A program made the position numbers and the translations under genes. DNA of 64,000 nucleotides from Loktanella sp. 5RATIMAR09 (GTDB lineage Bacteria > Pseudomonadota > Alphaproteobacteria > Rhodobacterales > Rhodobacteraceae), in assembly GCF_001419985.1 (NCBI RefSeq), contig NZ_LJAL01000010.1, positions 54,070 to 118,069 on the forward strand, given 5' to 3'. Below are positions 1-8,146 of this stretch, piece after piece. The notes beneath the pieces were generated by a model. The model worked only from the letters and a program-made list of their open reading frames with translations. It did no database searches and was not told the DNA's origin. Numbering within the stretch: position 1 is the stretch's first letter; each line of letters begins with the position of its first letter.

Positions 1-115
1 CGCGCACTATCATGCGCTCTTGGCGCAAGCGCTGTCACACGACGTTTCTTTCGATGTAGAAAGCCCCGTTCCGACAGCTCAGGACGTGATACACCGCAAT
101 GCCCAAACGTCATAG
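1..115 (+). CDS. aat: Probable leucyl/phenylalanyl-tRNA--protein transferase, C-terminal end only
   Basis: An open frame enters from the left edge (first full codon at base 2) and stops with TAG at 113-115, giving 37 residues that end in RNAQTS. That ending resembles the C-terminus of Aat, the enzyme that adds Leu or Phe to protein N-termini for N-end-rule degradation by ClpAP. In this family of bacteria aat is, to my knowledge, often found beside the DUF2155 and NDUFA12 genes, which follow here on the other strand. It overlaps the DUF2155 gene tail to tail by 37 bases. Only a short tail is visible, so the identity is a tentative inference from the ending and the neighbourhood. Confidence 0.5.
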   Translation, partial: AHYHALLAQALSHDVSFDVESPVPTAQDVIHRNAQTS

Positions 116-564
116 CGGGGGTGGTCCATCGCGTTCAGCGCGGGGGAAGAGGCCAGCATCCAGCCGCTGAAAAGCGGCGTGGTTTCGCGCGTATCCCGCA
201 CCAGAAGCGCGGTAAAAGCATCGCCTGACGGGTTGTCGACAGGATAACGGCAGTCAGTCATCGTGACCGCGAGAAAACCCAGACTGGCTGTTTCGCCAGT
301 AGCGAGGGTCAGGTCGGTTACATAGCCCGTCAGCTTGTCCAACACGCGCAATTCACCTGATGTGGCACTGGCCACCTGCAACGTGACGGCCTCTCTTACG
401 GTCGTCAGCAGCTCTTCGTCTTCCTCATTGGGAACTGTCGTCAGCTGGCCGATCAATTCATCCAGCGGGATTTCGTCAATCGGGGTTGTCACGATTTCCT
501 GCGCGCCTAGCGGTGCTGCGATCAAGGAAAGGCCAACAAGGGAAGATGCAAAAAATGACCGCAT
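79..564 (-). CDS. DUF2155 domain protein, exported
   Basis: A 161-residue protein starting at the ATG at 564; an upstream in-frame ATG at 597 would overlap the preceding NDUFA12 gene and add an Arg-rich leader in front of the signal peptide. Residues 1-22 form a signal peptide (MRSFFASSLVGLSLI, cleavage after PLGA). The rest matches the DUF2155 family, with the stretch from GELRVLDKLTG to FSGWMLASSPALNAMDHPRYDVW and two cysteines (TDCRYP, ALRCIT) that could form a disulfide in the periplasm. Function is unknown; the family is largely alphaproteobacterial. It lies 10 bases after the NDUFA12 gene, so the two are probably cotranscribed. Confidence 0.8.
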   Translation of the reverse strand: MRSFFASSLVGLSLIAAPLGAQEIVTTPIDEIPLDELIGQLTTVPNEEDEELLTTVREAVTLQVASATSGELRVLDKLTGYVTDLTLATGETASLGFLAVTMTDCRYPVDNPSGDAFTALLVRDTRETTPLFSGWMLASSPALNAMDHPRYDVWALRCITS

Positions 565-574
565 GACAGCGCGC

Positions 575-958
575 CTATTCCGGCGTCCACGCCTCATAGT
601 CCGAGCGTGCGACGGGTGCTTTGCGACGAATGGATCCCGCAGGCGCGTAGGCCGCCATCGTACCGGTCAGGTTTTCCTGATGCGGCTTTTCCCATGATTT
701 ATGCGCAACGGGCACTTCTGTCGGTGGCTGATCCCATGTGTGGTGCAACCAGCCATGCCATTCTGGGGTGACGCGTGTGGCCTCGTTGTCGCCGTTGTAA
801 ATGACCCAGCGGCGGCTATCGTCCTTATTGCGGTAATAGATATTGCCCTCGGCATCTTCACCGACCTTCGTGCCATTGCGGCTTGTCCAAAGCTGGGTGC
901 CAAAAGACTGGCCGTCCCACCATGTGAAAATACGTTTGATGTTGTGACCAAGGCTCAT
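575..958 (-). CDS. NADH:ubiquinone oxidoreductase accessory subunit NDUFA12 family
   Basis: A 127-residue protein homologous to the mitochondrial complex I accessory subunit NDUFA12 (B17.2), which alphaproteobacteria share. The family core is seen as RWVIYNGDNEATRVTPEWHG followed by HHTWDQPP. I start at the ATG at 958 (MSLGHNIKRIFTWW), which is where family members begin; an upstream in-frame codon at 1150 would run into the RidA gene. It acts at the membrane as part of, or in assembly of, the NDH-1 complex, although the nuo operon itself is not in this window. The C-terminal half is proline-rich and ends in SDYEAWTPE, common for this family. Downstream neighbour is the DUF2155 gene. Confidence 0.88.
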   Translation of the reverse strand: MSLGHNIKRIFTWWDGQSFGTQLWTSRNGTKVGEDAEGNIYYRNKDDSRRWVIYNGDNEATRVTPEWHGWLHHTWDQPPTEVPVAHKSWEKPHQENLTGTMAAYAPAGSIRRKAPVARSDYEAWTPE

Positions 959-1017
959 ATCACGTCTCCGATTGATGGCCCTTACATGCACGAACGGCGC
1001 CGAAAGGTCCAGTGGGT

Positions 1018-1401
1018 TCAGGCGGGGACCCGCGCAGTCACTTCGATTTCGATCTTCATTTCCGGCGCTTGCAGGTCCGCCGAAAACATCGTCGCGGCAG
1101 GTCTTGCCTGCGCGAATGCCTGCGATGTGATGGGCCAGCATTTGGGCCATTCGGATTTGTCCGGCACGATGTAGTTAACCCGCACCACATGATCGAGTCC
1201 GCTGCCCGCCTCTTCCAGCGCTTTGGCGATCGTTGCGAGCGCATTTGTGCATTGCTCTTCAATGGTTTCGGGCATGACCATACGGGCATAATCATATCCC
1301 GTTGTACCCGCGACAAAAACCCAACCATCAGCCACCACAGCACGGCTATAGCCGATTTGTTCCTCGAAAGGGGAGCCGGTGCTGATGTGACGGACGCTCA
1401 C
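1018..1401 (-). CDS. RidA family protein (YjgF/YER057c/UK114)
   Basis: A 127-residue RidA-like protein if started at the GTG at 1401 (VSVRHISTGSPFE); an ATG at 1446 would add 15 residues and overlap clpX by 41 bases. The family core is visible: GYSRAVVADGWVFVAGTTGYD near the N-terminus and RPAATMFSADL near the C-terminus, whose Arg is the residue that binds the carboxylate of enamine/imine substrates in RidA deaminases. RidA members hydrolyse reactive 2-aminoacrylate-type intermediates made by PLP enzymes; an ilvA gene for such an enzyme lies at 24.6 kb. This subgroup, with the GTTGYDYARM motif, is not the archetypal RidA, so the substrate is open. Neither start has a good ribosome binding site. 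Confidence 0.82.
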   Translation of the reverse strand: MSVRHISTGSPFEEQIGYSRAVVADGWVFVAGTTGYDYARMVMPETIEEQCTNALATIAKALEEAGSGLDHVVRVNYIVPDKSEWPKCWPITSQAFAQARPAATMFSADLQAPEMKIEIEVTARVPA

Positions 1402-1405
1402 GGTC

Positions 1406-2671
1406 TTAGCTTGCGGTCGCAGATTCTTTCTTTCTGCCGTCGTCATGTATCATCAAGGGGGCGACCTCGGATGTCACCGCCTCTTCGTTGACGACCACTT
1501 CGGTCACCGTATCCATGCCGGGCAGATCAAACATCGTATCCAGCAGGATATCTTCCATAATTGACCGCAATCCGCGCGCGCCCGTCTTGCGCTCGATCGC
1601 CCGTTTGGCAATCGCGCTCAGGGCATCCTCGGTAAAGCTCAGCTTTGTGTCCTCAAGCTCGAAAAGGCGCTGGTACTGTTTCACCAGAGCGTTCTTTGGC
1701 TGGGTCAGGATCGTGATCAGCGCGTCCTCGTCCAGATCCGTCAGCGTTGCAATCACAGGCAAACGACCGACAAATTCCGGGATCAGACCGAACTTCAAAA
1801 GGTCTTCAGGCTCCAGATCCTTGAAAATCTCGCCAATGCCGCGATCGTCCTGTTCGCGGACATCTGCGCCAAAGCCCATACCGGATCCTTTGCCGCGTTG
1901 TGCGATGATTTTATCAAGGCCAGCAAATGCACCACCACAGATGAACAGGATGTTTGTTGTATCAACCTGCAGGAATTCCTGCTGCGGATGCTTGCGCCCG
2001 CCCTGCGGCGGCACAGAGGCAACCGTGCCTTCCATGATCTTCAGCAGCGCCTGCTGCACGCCCTCGCCCGACACGTCGCGCGTGATCGAGGGGTTATCAG
2101 ACTTGCGCGTAATCTTGTCGACCTCATCAATATAGACAATGCCGCGCTGCGCGCGTTCCACATTGTATTCGGAGGCCTGCAAGAGTTTCAGGATAATGTT
2201 TTCCACATCCTCACCAACGTACCCCGCTTCTGTCAGGGTCGTGGCATCGGCCATCGTGAAGGGCACATCCAGAATGCGCGCAAGCGTTTGCGCCAAGAGT
2301 GTCTTACCACAGCCTGTCGGCCCGATCAGCATGATGTTCGATTTTGCCAGTTCGATATCGGTCTTATCGGCGTGGTTCAGCCGCTTATAGTGATTGTGCA
2401 CGGCCACCGACAGCACGCGTTTGGCATGCATCTGGCCGATGACATAGTCATCCAATACGCCACAAATCTCGGAAGGTGTCGGCACACCGTCGCCTGCTTT
2501 CAGGCCGGCGGTCTTTGTCTCTTCACGGATGATATCCATGCAAAGCTCGACACATTCGTCACAAATAAAGACGGTCGGACCGGCAATCAGCTTACGCACC
2601 TCATGCTGGCTTTTGCCGCAAAAGCTGCAGTACAGCGTGTTCTTGCTTTCGGTGCCGCTCGTATTCGCCAT
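1406..2671 (-). CDS. clpX: ATP-dependent Clp protease ATP-binding subunit ClpX
   Basis: A full-length 421-residue AAA+ unfoldase. The N-terminal zinc domain carries CSFC at 15-18 and CDEC at 37-40. Walker A is GPTGCGKT at 117-124, the pore loop is GYVGED near 150, and Walker B is IVYIDEVDK at 178-186. The ClpP-contact loop reads SGMGFGAD, so MGF replaces the IGF tripeptide known from E. coli. ClpX unfolds tagged substrates and feeds them to ClpP, whose gene lies 224 bases upstream on the same strand. Between them is a strong terminator, so clpX probably has its own promoter in that gap. The C-terminus ends with a short Lys/Glu-rich tail. Confidence 0.97.
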   Translation of the reverse strand: MANTSGTESKNTLYCSFCGKSQHEVRKLIAGPTVFICDECVELCMDIIREETKTAGLKAGDGVPTPSEICGVLDDYVIGQMHAKRVLSVAVHNHYKRLNHADKTDIELAKSNIMLIGPTGCGKTLLAQTLARILDVPFTMADATTLTEAGYVGEDVENIILKLLQASEYNVERAQRGIVYIDEVDKITRKSDNPSITRDVSGEGVQQALLKIMEGTVASVPPQGGRKHPQQEFLQVDTTNILFICGGAFAGLDKIIAQRGKGSGMGFGADVREQDDRGIGEIFKDLEPEDLLKFGLIPEFVGRLPVIATLTDLDEDALITILTQPKNALVKQYQRLFELEDTKLSFTEDALSAIAKRAIERKTGARGLRSIMEDILLDTMFDLPGMDTVTEVVVNEEAVTSEVAPLMIHDDGRKKESATAS

Positions 2672-2837
2672 TTCAAACCTCTCGACCCGTCAGGTCATTC
2701 AAACATCATTCGGACTGCTTCGGCCACAACACTAGGACAGCCCGCCAAGGTCCACAATGTCAAAATGACCATGCGCACATCGTCGTTAACAACACGCTAA
2801 TGCCTTGGTAAATCAGGCATGGGACAACAATTCGGCA

Positions 2838-2871
2838 GAAAAAAGACAAACGCGGCCGAAACCGCGTTTGT
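2838..2871 (-). terminator. Intrinsic terminator after clpP
   Basis: Read on the minus strand, a perfect 10-bp stem (ACAAACGCGG with CCGCGTTTGT, 6-base loop) is followed by TCTTTTTT. It sits 25 bases past the clpP stop and before clpX, so clpP transcription should end here at least in part. Confidence 0.85.
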
Positions 2872-2895
2872 TTGTCGCAGCGTTGTAAAAAGGCT

Positions 2896-3516
2896 TTAAT
2901 CCTCGGCTTTGGTGCGGTTTTCGACGATCTCGTCGATCAAACCCCACTCTTTTGCCTCTTCAGGCGACATGAAGTTGTCACGCTCCAGAGCAGCCTCAAC
3001 CTTTTTCAGTGTATTGCCAGTGTGCTTGACGTAAATTTCGTTCAGGCGGGTTTTCAGCTTCTGTGTTTCTGCGGCGTGGATCATGATGTCCGTGGCCTGT
3101 CCCTGATAGCCACCAGAAGGCTGGTGCACCATGACACGGCTGTTGGGAAGTGAGAAACGCATGCCTTCATGCCCTGCTGTCAGCAGAAGCGACCCCATGG
3201 AGGCGGCCTGCCCGATCACCAGTGTACTGACCTTCGGGCGGATGTATTGCATCGTATCGTAGATCGACAAACCGGACGTCACCACGCCACCGGGGCTATT
3301 GATGTACATGCTGATTTCTTTTTTCGGGTTTTCTGACTCAAGGTGCAGAAGCTGCGCGACGATCAGCTGGCTCATGCCGTCATGGACAGGGCCGTTCACA
3401 AAGATGATGCGCTCTTTCAACAAGCGCGAAAAGATGTCGTAGGCGCGCTCGCCCCGTGCGGTCTGTTCGACCACCATTGGGACAAGGTTCATATAGGTCT
3501 CGACGGGGTCTTGCAT
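2896..3516 (-). CDS. clpP: ATP-dependent Clp protease proteolytic subunit ClpP
   Basis: A 206-residue serine peptidase of family S14. The catalytic triad is visible: Ser106 in [10 protein letters not shown], His131 in [11 protein letters not shown] and Asp180 in [11 protein letters not shown]. It forms the tetradecameric chamber that degrades proteins delivered by ClpX or ClpA. The start at 3516 ([19 protein letters not shown]) fits family members that carry a short propeptide. It precedes clpX on the same strand with a terminator between, the usual clpP-clpX order. Sequence length and all key residues are normal, so it should be active. Confidence 0.97.
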   Translation of the reverse strand: MQDPVETYMNLVPMVVEQTARGERAYDIFSRLLKERIIFVNGPVHDGMSQLIVAQLLHLESENPKKEISMYINSPGGVVTSGLSIYDTMQYIRPKVSTLVIGQAASMGSLLLTAGHEGMRFSLPNSRVMVHQPSGGYQGQATDIMIHAAETQKLKTRLNEIYVKHTGNTLKKVEAALERDNFMSPEEAKEWGLIDEIVENRTKAED

Positions 3517-3635
3517 AACTACTGCCTCATTTTCGGACGACTGGTCCGCGTTCCATTATCAGGGCTGACTCTAGTGTTGGGCGTCAGGGGCTTCAAGGGC
3601 TGAGGCGACGTAAGTATGGTTAAGGGCGCCGGGGC

Positions 3636-3661
3636 GTAAGGTGGGTCTGGACCCACCCTAC
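3636..3661. repeat. Intergenic palindrome, copy 1 of 3
   Basis: GTAAGGTGGGTCTGGACCCACCCTAC is not written out further; it is a 26-bp near-perfect inverted repeat (arms GTAAGGTGGGTC and GACCCACCCTAC). It lies 2 bases from the stop codon of folE2, between folE2 and clpP. Related copies occur at 25897 and 38174, all sharing GTAAGGTGG and placed at gene ends. Confidence 0.75.
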
Positions 3662-3663
3662 AT

Positions 3664-4767
3664 TCAGCCAACGTGGAACAGTGACGCAAAGAGCCTTGGA
3701 TCAAGGCTCTCTGCCGCGAATGTATCGCCCTCTGTCAACACGGACACCGCATCATGGCTGTGCAGACTTTCTTGATGGCTTGCAATCACACGGAAATCAG
3801 AAATCCGCGTATCCAGTTGTAATTGCTCTGTAAAGAGCCGCGCTGCGTCTTCAACAAAGATCGGATTTGCAGCATTAAGCTCTGCAAATGCCTGCTCGTC
3901 TTCGCGCTTGACCATCACTTGTGTTTCGGTCGGCACCGCCGCGCGCGCGCGATCAATCAGATCCTCGAACCAGAGCACATCTTCCCCGTCTTCCAACAGG
4001 ACCGAAATGCGTGCAACCGAACGCTGCGAATGAGGCGTTGCCAATTGCCCGCGGAATTGGCGGGCGTGTTCAGACAATTCCAGCGAACACGGGCATGTCG
4101 ACGAATAGACGTAATCAAGGTGCACAATCTTTTTGCGCACCCCCGCGCTTTCAACCAGCTCGAGTGCGATATCGTAATACTGATAGCCAGACAGACCCGA
4201 CCGCAGGCTTTCCACCTTCATTGGAAAGCTGAACCGCATCTGAATGCGGGCGTCAAAACTCTCCAAATCGGTCTTGTAGGCGTCCAGCGCCTTCTCGATG
4301 ACCTCAAAGCTAAACGTCTCTTCTGCGTGCTTGTAAAAGGTTCGCATGATCCGGGACATGTTGATGCCCTTCTTTTCCGCCTCAAGTGACACCGTGCCAG
4401 TGACAGAGGTTTCCAGCGTCAAATCACCATTGTCGCGGGTGTGGAACCGGATCGGCAGGCGAAAATTGGAAATGCCCACATGCTGGATTTGCTGCTGCGC
4501 GCCACGGATCAAGCTGGATGGCCCGTTCTGCAAATCGGGCATCGACGCCTTATAGGCTTCGTCTACCTCGAAATCTTCCGGGTAGGCGCGCGCCAAGGCC
4601 GGATAGTTCGACACCTCTTGGCCGGGGATCAAACGTGAGACCAGCGGATCAAGTGTCGCTACTTCCTCGGCCGTCACATCGACCGCCCAGCGCCGCAAGA
4701 GCGCCAGTGCCGCCTCGGCCTCGGCGCGCGTCGGTTCACGGTTCATATCGGGTGAGTGGATATTCAT
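3664..4767 (-). CDS. folE2: GTP cyclohydrolase FolE2 (type IB, GCYH-IB)
   Basis: A 367-residue enzyme that converts GTP to 7,8-dihydroneopterin triphosphate, the first step of folate and queuosine synthesis. Family hallmarks are the CPCS motif in STCPCSLELSEHARQFRGQL (the metal/active-site Cys) and the Glu in NPIFVEDAAR. I chose the ATG at 4767 (MNIHSPDMNREPTRAEAE) because GGGGGT lies about 8 bases upstream and because homologues begin near here; the frame is open to an ATG at 4875, which would add 36 residues. Type IB enzymes work with several metals and are often used when zinc is scarce. It is the only gene on its strand between the TupA-like gene and clpP; a palindrome abuts its stop codon. 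Confidence 0.93.
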   Translation of the reverse strand: MNIHSPDMNREPTRAEAEAALALLRRWAVDVTAEEVATLDPLVSRLIPGQEVSNYPALARAYPEDFEVDEAYKASMPDLQNGPSSLIRGAQQQIQHVGISNFRLPIRFHTRDNGDLTLETSVTGTVSLEAEKKGINMSRIMRTFYKHAEETFSFEVIEKALDAYKTDLESFDARIQMRFSFPMKVESLRSGLSGYQYYDIALELVESAGVRKKIVHLDYVYSSTCPCSLELSEHARQFRGQLATPHSQRSVARISVLLEDGEDVLWFEDLIDRARAAVPTETQVMVKREDEQAFAELNAANPIFVEDAARLFTEQLQLDTRISDFRVIASHQESLHSHDAVSVLTEGDTFAAESLDPRLFASLFHVG

Positions 4768-4932
4768 GTCATTGACCCCCATCGGTGCTTTAGACACCCC
4801 AACATGGGGCTGCTCATCGGAGTTTCCAATGATTTCTTTGTAGATACGCCAAAGGTCCGCACGCGGATCAGTCATGGGGTGCCTTATGTTCCGGCCAGGT
4901 CGCGAAAATGACGACAGGGCCCTCGTGGTGCA

Positions 4933-5904
4933 TCATGACGCAAATTGCATTTCGTTCAACCGGCGGTTCAGCGCGGCCGCATAGATTTTGCGCCATTCTG
5001 TTTGCGGTGTTGTCAGAAACCAGCTTCGCCGCAAATCCCAATCCTTGTTCAAGACGGCCTCCCGGTAATGCCCCTGCAAATGTGCGCGTCCAGCCAGATT
5101 ATAGACCGTCACCTCGCCCAGCATAAGGTCACTGCCGTCACTCAGCCAATCAAATCGCATATGATCGAAAGGTTTGCCGAGTTCGCTGCTCAATGCGATG
5201 GCCGCTTCGCCAGCCTTGCCAAGTGGCGCAGGATTGATGATCGGCGCAACGGCTGAAACCTGATCCGTCAAGACGAATTGGCCGTCCTCGTTCAGTTGCC
5301 AGATGGCGGCGCTTTCTGGTGCGGCGCGATATATCGCAGCAACCTGCACCACCTTCGGGCCAAAAGCATAGCATTTGTACTCGATCAGATCCGTCCCCGG
5401 AAACACCCATTCTTCCGCGATCAGGCGGCGCGGGACACCGCCATAGGCCCACTCGCGCCGACGCGATCCATGATCCCGCAACAAGAACGCATTCGCCTGC
5501 GCGATGAGGGGGGCCTTGTCGGCGGGTTCCTGCCTGACAGGTATACTCATCTGGCACCCGTGGGTGGCCTTGATGATCATCGGCACCGCCCACACGTCTG
5601 CGGGAATATAATTGGCATCGGTGCCCACCCACAGCGTCTTGGGTTGGCGTATGTCCAGGCCGAGCGACGCCACCCACCCCTTGCATGCCTGCTTGTCCGT
5701 CAGCGTCACGAAAAGCGGGTTGTGGTCAAACAGCTTGCGCCAGAGGTATTTTTCATTTGCCAGGACGGGCACCGCAATGCGCACGCGAAAGACTTCGTGC
5801 CGGGCTTGTAGTCTTGCAAGGCGCCGCAATTCCCTTGGTGCGCTCAAACCGACCCATAGGCCGACCAGAAAAAAAACAATGCTATCCAAAACCCTTTGGT
5901 GCAT
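4933..5904 (-). CDS. TupA-like ATP-grasp protein
   Basis: A 323-residue protein related to the TupA-like ATP-grasp family, named for teichuronopeptide synthesis in Bacillus. Family landmarks are KYLWRKLFDHNPLFVTLTDK near residue 60, MIIKATHGCQ (nucleotide-binding lysine region) and EEWVFPGTDLIEYKCYAFG in the central part, then FDHMRFDWLSDGSDLMLGEVT with the acidic metal ligands. The start at 5904 is set by GGAG eight bases upstream; a TTG at 5922 lies over that site. An N-terminal hydrophobic stretch (VLDSIVFFLVGLWVGLSA) may anchor it to the membrane. Such proteins probably ligate amino acids to surface polysaccharide; the substrate here is unknown. The gene follows metZ by 66 bases on the same strand. 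Confidence 0.8.
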   Translation of the reverse strand: MHQRVLDSIVFFLVGLWVGLSAPRELRRLARLQARHEVFRVRIAVPVLANEKYLWRKLFDHNPLFVTLTDKQACKGWVASLGLDIRQPKTLWVGTDANYIPADVWAVPMIIKATHGCQMSIPVRQEPADKAPLIAQANAFLLRDHGSRRREWAYGGVPRRLIAEEWVFPGTDLIEYKCYAFGPKVVQVAAIYRAAPESAAIWQLNEDGQFVLTDQVSAVAPIINPAPLGKAGEAAIALSSELGKPFDHMRFDWLSDGSDLMLGEVTVYNLAGRAHLQGHYREAVLNKDWDLRRSWFLTTPQTEWRKIYAAALNRRLNEMQFAS

Positions 5905-5970
5905 CAGACAACTCCATCTCAAATCAAACGGTTTTCCGTCTGTTGCACGACAGGCAGCACCGCCTGCAAT

Positions 5971-7149
5971 TCAGGCGCGCGCCGCAATAGCTGATCGTAG
6001 ATCATTCAACAGGTCATCAGGATCTTCCAGCCCCACGCTCAGGCGCAGCAGCCCCGGCGTAATCCCCAGCATCGCCTTGGTCTCGTCCGACAACCGTTGG
6101 TGTGTCGTTGTCGCGGGATGTGTCGCGATAGATTTGGCATCACCAAGGTTGTTCGAGATCGTCCAGATCTCCAGTGCGTTCAACAGCGCAAAGGCCGCCT
6201 TTTGCGAACTTGCATCAATCGCAAGCACTGTGCCGCCCGCCTGCATCTGCGCCATGGTCAGCGCGTATTGCGAATGGCTGGCAAGACCGGGGTAGATGAC
6301 ATTGGCAAGTTGGCCGTCCGCCTCGAGCTGTTCGGCCAGATAATGCGCGGTTGCCGCCTGCGCGCGCACCCGCAAATCGATTGTCTCGAGCCCTTTGAGC
6401 ATCATCCATGCGGTAAACGGCGACATCGACCCACCGGTGTGCTTCATATAGGGCTCGACCGTGCCACGGATAAAATCACGCGTCCCGAGGATCACCCCGC
6501 CGAGCGCACGGCCTTGCCCGTCGATGTGTTTGGTCGCCGAATAGACAACGACATCGGCGCCCTGTTCCAACGCATTTGAAAACACCGGCGTTGCAAAGAC
6601 ATTGTCAACAATAACGGTCGCATCCACGGCGTGGGCAAGCTTGGAAACAGCGGCAATATCGGTCACTTCCAGTGTCGGGTTCGAGATGCTTTCAAAGAAC
6701 ACGACCTTGGTATCGGGCCGGATCGCGGTCTTCCAGGCCGCAAGATCAGTGCCATCGACAAAAGTCACTTCAACGCCGTAGCGCGGCAGGATCTCTTCGA
6801 GGATATAAAGGCACGATCCGAAAAGCGCGCGCGCAGACACGACATGATCACCCGCCCTCAGGATAGATGTCAGCGCCCCGTTCACTGCCGCCATGCCAGA
6901 GGCGGTGGCAAAGCCATCCTCGGCCCCTTCAAGGGCCGCAATCCGGTCTTCGAACATCGCTACGGTAGGATTGCCGTAACGCGCATAGATGAATTCGTCC
7001 GCGCCCGCCTTGATGAACCGTGCCTCTGCGTCTTCGGCTGTGTCATACACAAAACCTTGGGTCAGAAAAATTGCTTCGCTGACCTCGTTATACTGGCTGC
7101 GTCTGATCCCTGAATGCACCGCCTTGGTGCGTTTCTTCCACGTATCCAT
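5971..7149 (-). CDS. metZ: O-succinylhomoserine sulfhydrylase MetZ
   Basis: A 392-residue PLP enzyme of the Cys/Met metabolism family. It makes homocysteine from O-succinyl- (or O-acetyl-) homoserine and sulfide, the direct sulfhydrylation route to methionine. The PLP lysine is Lys207 in YSATKHIDGQGR; IYARYGNPT at 54-62 and GGSMSPFTAWMMLKGLETI are typical. The start at 7149 (MDTWKKRTKAVHSG) has AGGAAG nine bases upstream. The frame is open further up, but that stretch is a SAM-II riboswitch and terminator, so the longer frame is not coding. Expression is therefore expected to fall when S-adenosylmethionine is abundant. Substrate preference (succinyl or acetyl) cannot be read from sequence alone. 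Confidence 0.93.
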   Translation of the reverse strand: MDTWKKRTKAVHSGIRRSQYNEVSEAIFLTQGFVYDTAEDAEARFIKAGADEFIYARYGNPTVAMFEDRIAALEGAEDGFATASGMAAVNGALTSILRAGDHVVSARALFGSCLYILEEILPRYGVEVTFVDGTDLAAWKTAIRPDTKVVFFESISNPTLEVTDIAAVSKLAHAVDATVIVDNVFATPVFSNALEQGADVVVYSATKHIDGQGRALGGVILGTRDFIRGTVEPYMKHTGGSMSPFTAWMMLKGLETIDLRVRAQAATAHYLAEQLEADGQLANVIYPGLASHSQYALTMAQMQAGGTVLAIDASSQKAAFALLNALEIWTISNNLGDAKSIATHPATTTHQRLSDETKAMLGITPGLLRLSVGLEDPDDLLNDLRSAIAARA

Positions 7150-7180
7150 CTTTGCTTCCTCGTACATGCCGCACGCAATA

Positions 7181-7206
7181 AAAAACCCCGATACCGGATA
7201 AGGGGC
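7181..7206 (-). terminator. Terminator-like hairpin between riboswitch and metZ
   Basis: On the minus strand CCCC, a 12-base spacer and GGGG are followed by TTTTTT, about 30 bases before the metZ ATG. A separate perfect palindrome AGGTTGATCAACCT lies just upstream (7210-7223). The placement suggests SAM-dependent premature termination. The stem is short, so its strength is uncertain. Confidence 0.6.
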
Positions 7207-7228
7207 ATCGAGGTTGATCAACCTGCAA

Positions 7229-7283
7229 TCCTCTTTAGCGGCATGTTTAACGTGGCCCGCAATCCGGTAACAAATCGCCACGT
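7229..7283 (-). promoter_or_regulatory. SAM-II riboswitch (metA/metZ leader)
   Basis: Read on the minus strand, a perfect 7-bp P1 stem ACGTGGC/GCCACGT (7277-7283 with 7250-7256) encloses a loop that starts GATTTG. It is followed by TAAACATGCCGCTAAAGAGGA. GATTT in the loop, TAAA after P1 and GCTAAA near the end are the conserved SAM-II positions. GCGG just before the 3' P1 arm can pair with CCGC downstream to form the P2 pseudoknot. SAM-II aptamers control metA, metZ and metX genes in alphaproteobacteria, and the next gene on this strand is metZ, 80 bases away. Confidence 0.92.
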
Positions 7284-7381
7284 CGCTACCCTTACGCCGC
7301 GATCTGGCTTGCGTCAAGCGCTCCGCTCTTGCCCTTTGTCAGCTTCCTGCGATGCTGTCAGCCAAGAGCAAAGGACAGACC

Positions 7382-8089
7382 ATGACCCAACCGATTGATC
7401 TTTATTTCTGGCCAACACCCAACGGCTGGAAGGCCACGATTGCATTGGAGGAAATGGGGCTGCCCTATACGCTCCATCTGGTTGACATCGGCGCGGGCGA
7501 TCAGTTCACACCCGAATTCCTTGCGATTTCACCCAACAACCGCATGCCCGCGATTGTCGATCCGGATGGACCGGACGGCACCCCCATTTCAGTCTTCGAA
7601 TCCGGTGCGATCCTGCAATACCTCGCCCGCAAGACGGGGCAGTTCTATGGCGCAACAGAACGCGACCGGATCAGCGTGGATCAATGGCTGATGTGGCAAA
7701 TGGGCGGGCTGGGGCCGATGGCGGGCCAAGCGCATCACTTTTTGAAATACGCGCCCGCAATGGACCCACCCAACGACCTGCCCTATGCCAAAGACCGCTA
7801 CCGCAATGAAACTGCACGACTTTATGGTGTGCTGGACAGACAGCTGGCCCGGCATGAATTTGTGGCTGGCGATTTCTATTCGATCGCGGATATGTCGATC
7901 TGGGGGTGGGCATCGCTGTGGGAAGGCCAGCAGCAAACCTTGGATGACAAACCGCATATGGCGCGTTGGCTCGATACGATGGGCGCGCGCCCCGGTGTGC
8001 AGCGTGGTCGTGCGGTTGCGGCAGAAAAGCGCGGCGATTTCCGCAAAGACACCGGCGCTCAAAACGTCCTTTTTCGCAAGAATACGTAA
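7382..8089 (+). CDS. Glutathione S-transferase family protein (YfcG/Ure2-like)
   Basis: A 235-residue protein with an N-terminal thioredoxin-fold and C-terminal helical domain. The segment LYFWPTPNGWKATIALEEMG matches the YfcG/nu-class signature, where the TPNG loop (12-15) binds glutathione or glutathione disulfide; FESGAILQYLARKTGQF is the conserved glutathione gamma-Glu site. YfcG-type enzymes have disulfide reductase activity rather than classic conjugation, so the same is likely here. The ATG at 7382 has AAAGGACAG upstream. It is divergent from metZ, sharing an intergenic region of about 100 bases outside the riboswitch, and is followed by a PilZ gene on the same strand. Confidence 0.9.
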   Translation: MTQPIDLYFWPTPNGWKATIALEEMGLPYTLHLVDIGAGDQFTPEFLAISPNNRMPAIVDPDGPDGTPISVFESGAILQYLARKTGQFYGATERDRISVDQWLMWQMGGLGPMAGQAHHFLKYAPAMDPPNDLPYAKDRYRNETARLYGVLDRQLARHEFVAGDFYSIADMSIWGWASLWEGQQQTLDDKPHMARWLDTMGARPGVQRGRAVAAEKRGDFRKDTGAQNVLFRKNT

Positions 8090-8116
8090 CGATTTGTTAG
8101 TAACGCAGGTCTAAAC

Positions 8117-8142
8117 GGGCCCCAACCTACACATTGGGGCCC
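8117..8142 (+). promoter_or_regulatory. Perfect hairpin just before the PilZ gene
   Basis: GGGCCCCAA at 8117-8125 pairs exactly with TTGGGGCCC at 8134-8142 (8-base loop). The 3' arm ends 4 bases before the PilZ ATG and holds the only purine-rich ribosome-binding candidate (TTGGGG). No T-run follows, so a translation control role fits better than a terminator. Confidence 0.6.
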
Positions 8143-8146
8143 TATC

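Noticed and set aside
3519..3704. Short minus-strand frame between clpP and folE2
   Set aside because: It overlaps the folE2 end and a palindromic repeat, is Pro/Thr-rich and has no ribosome binding site.
7150..7317. N-terminal extension of metZ to 7317
   Set aside because: The stretch is a SAM-II riboswitch and terminator; homologues begin at MDTWKKRT.
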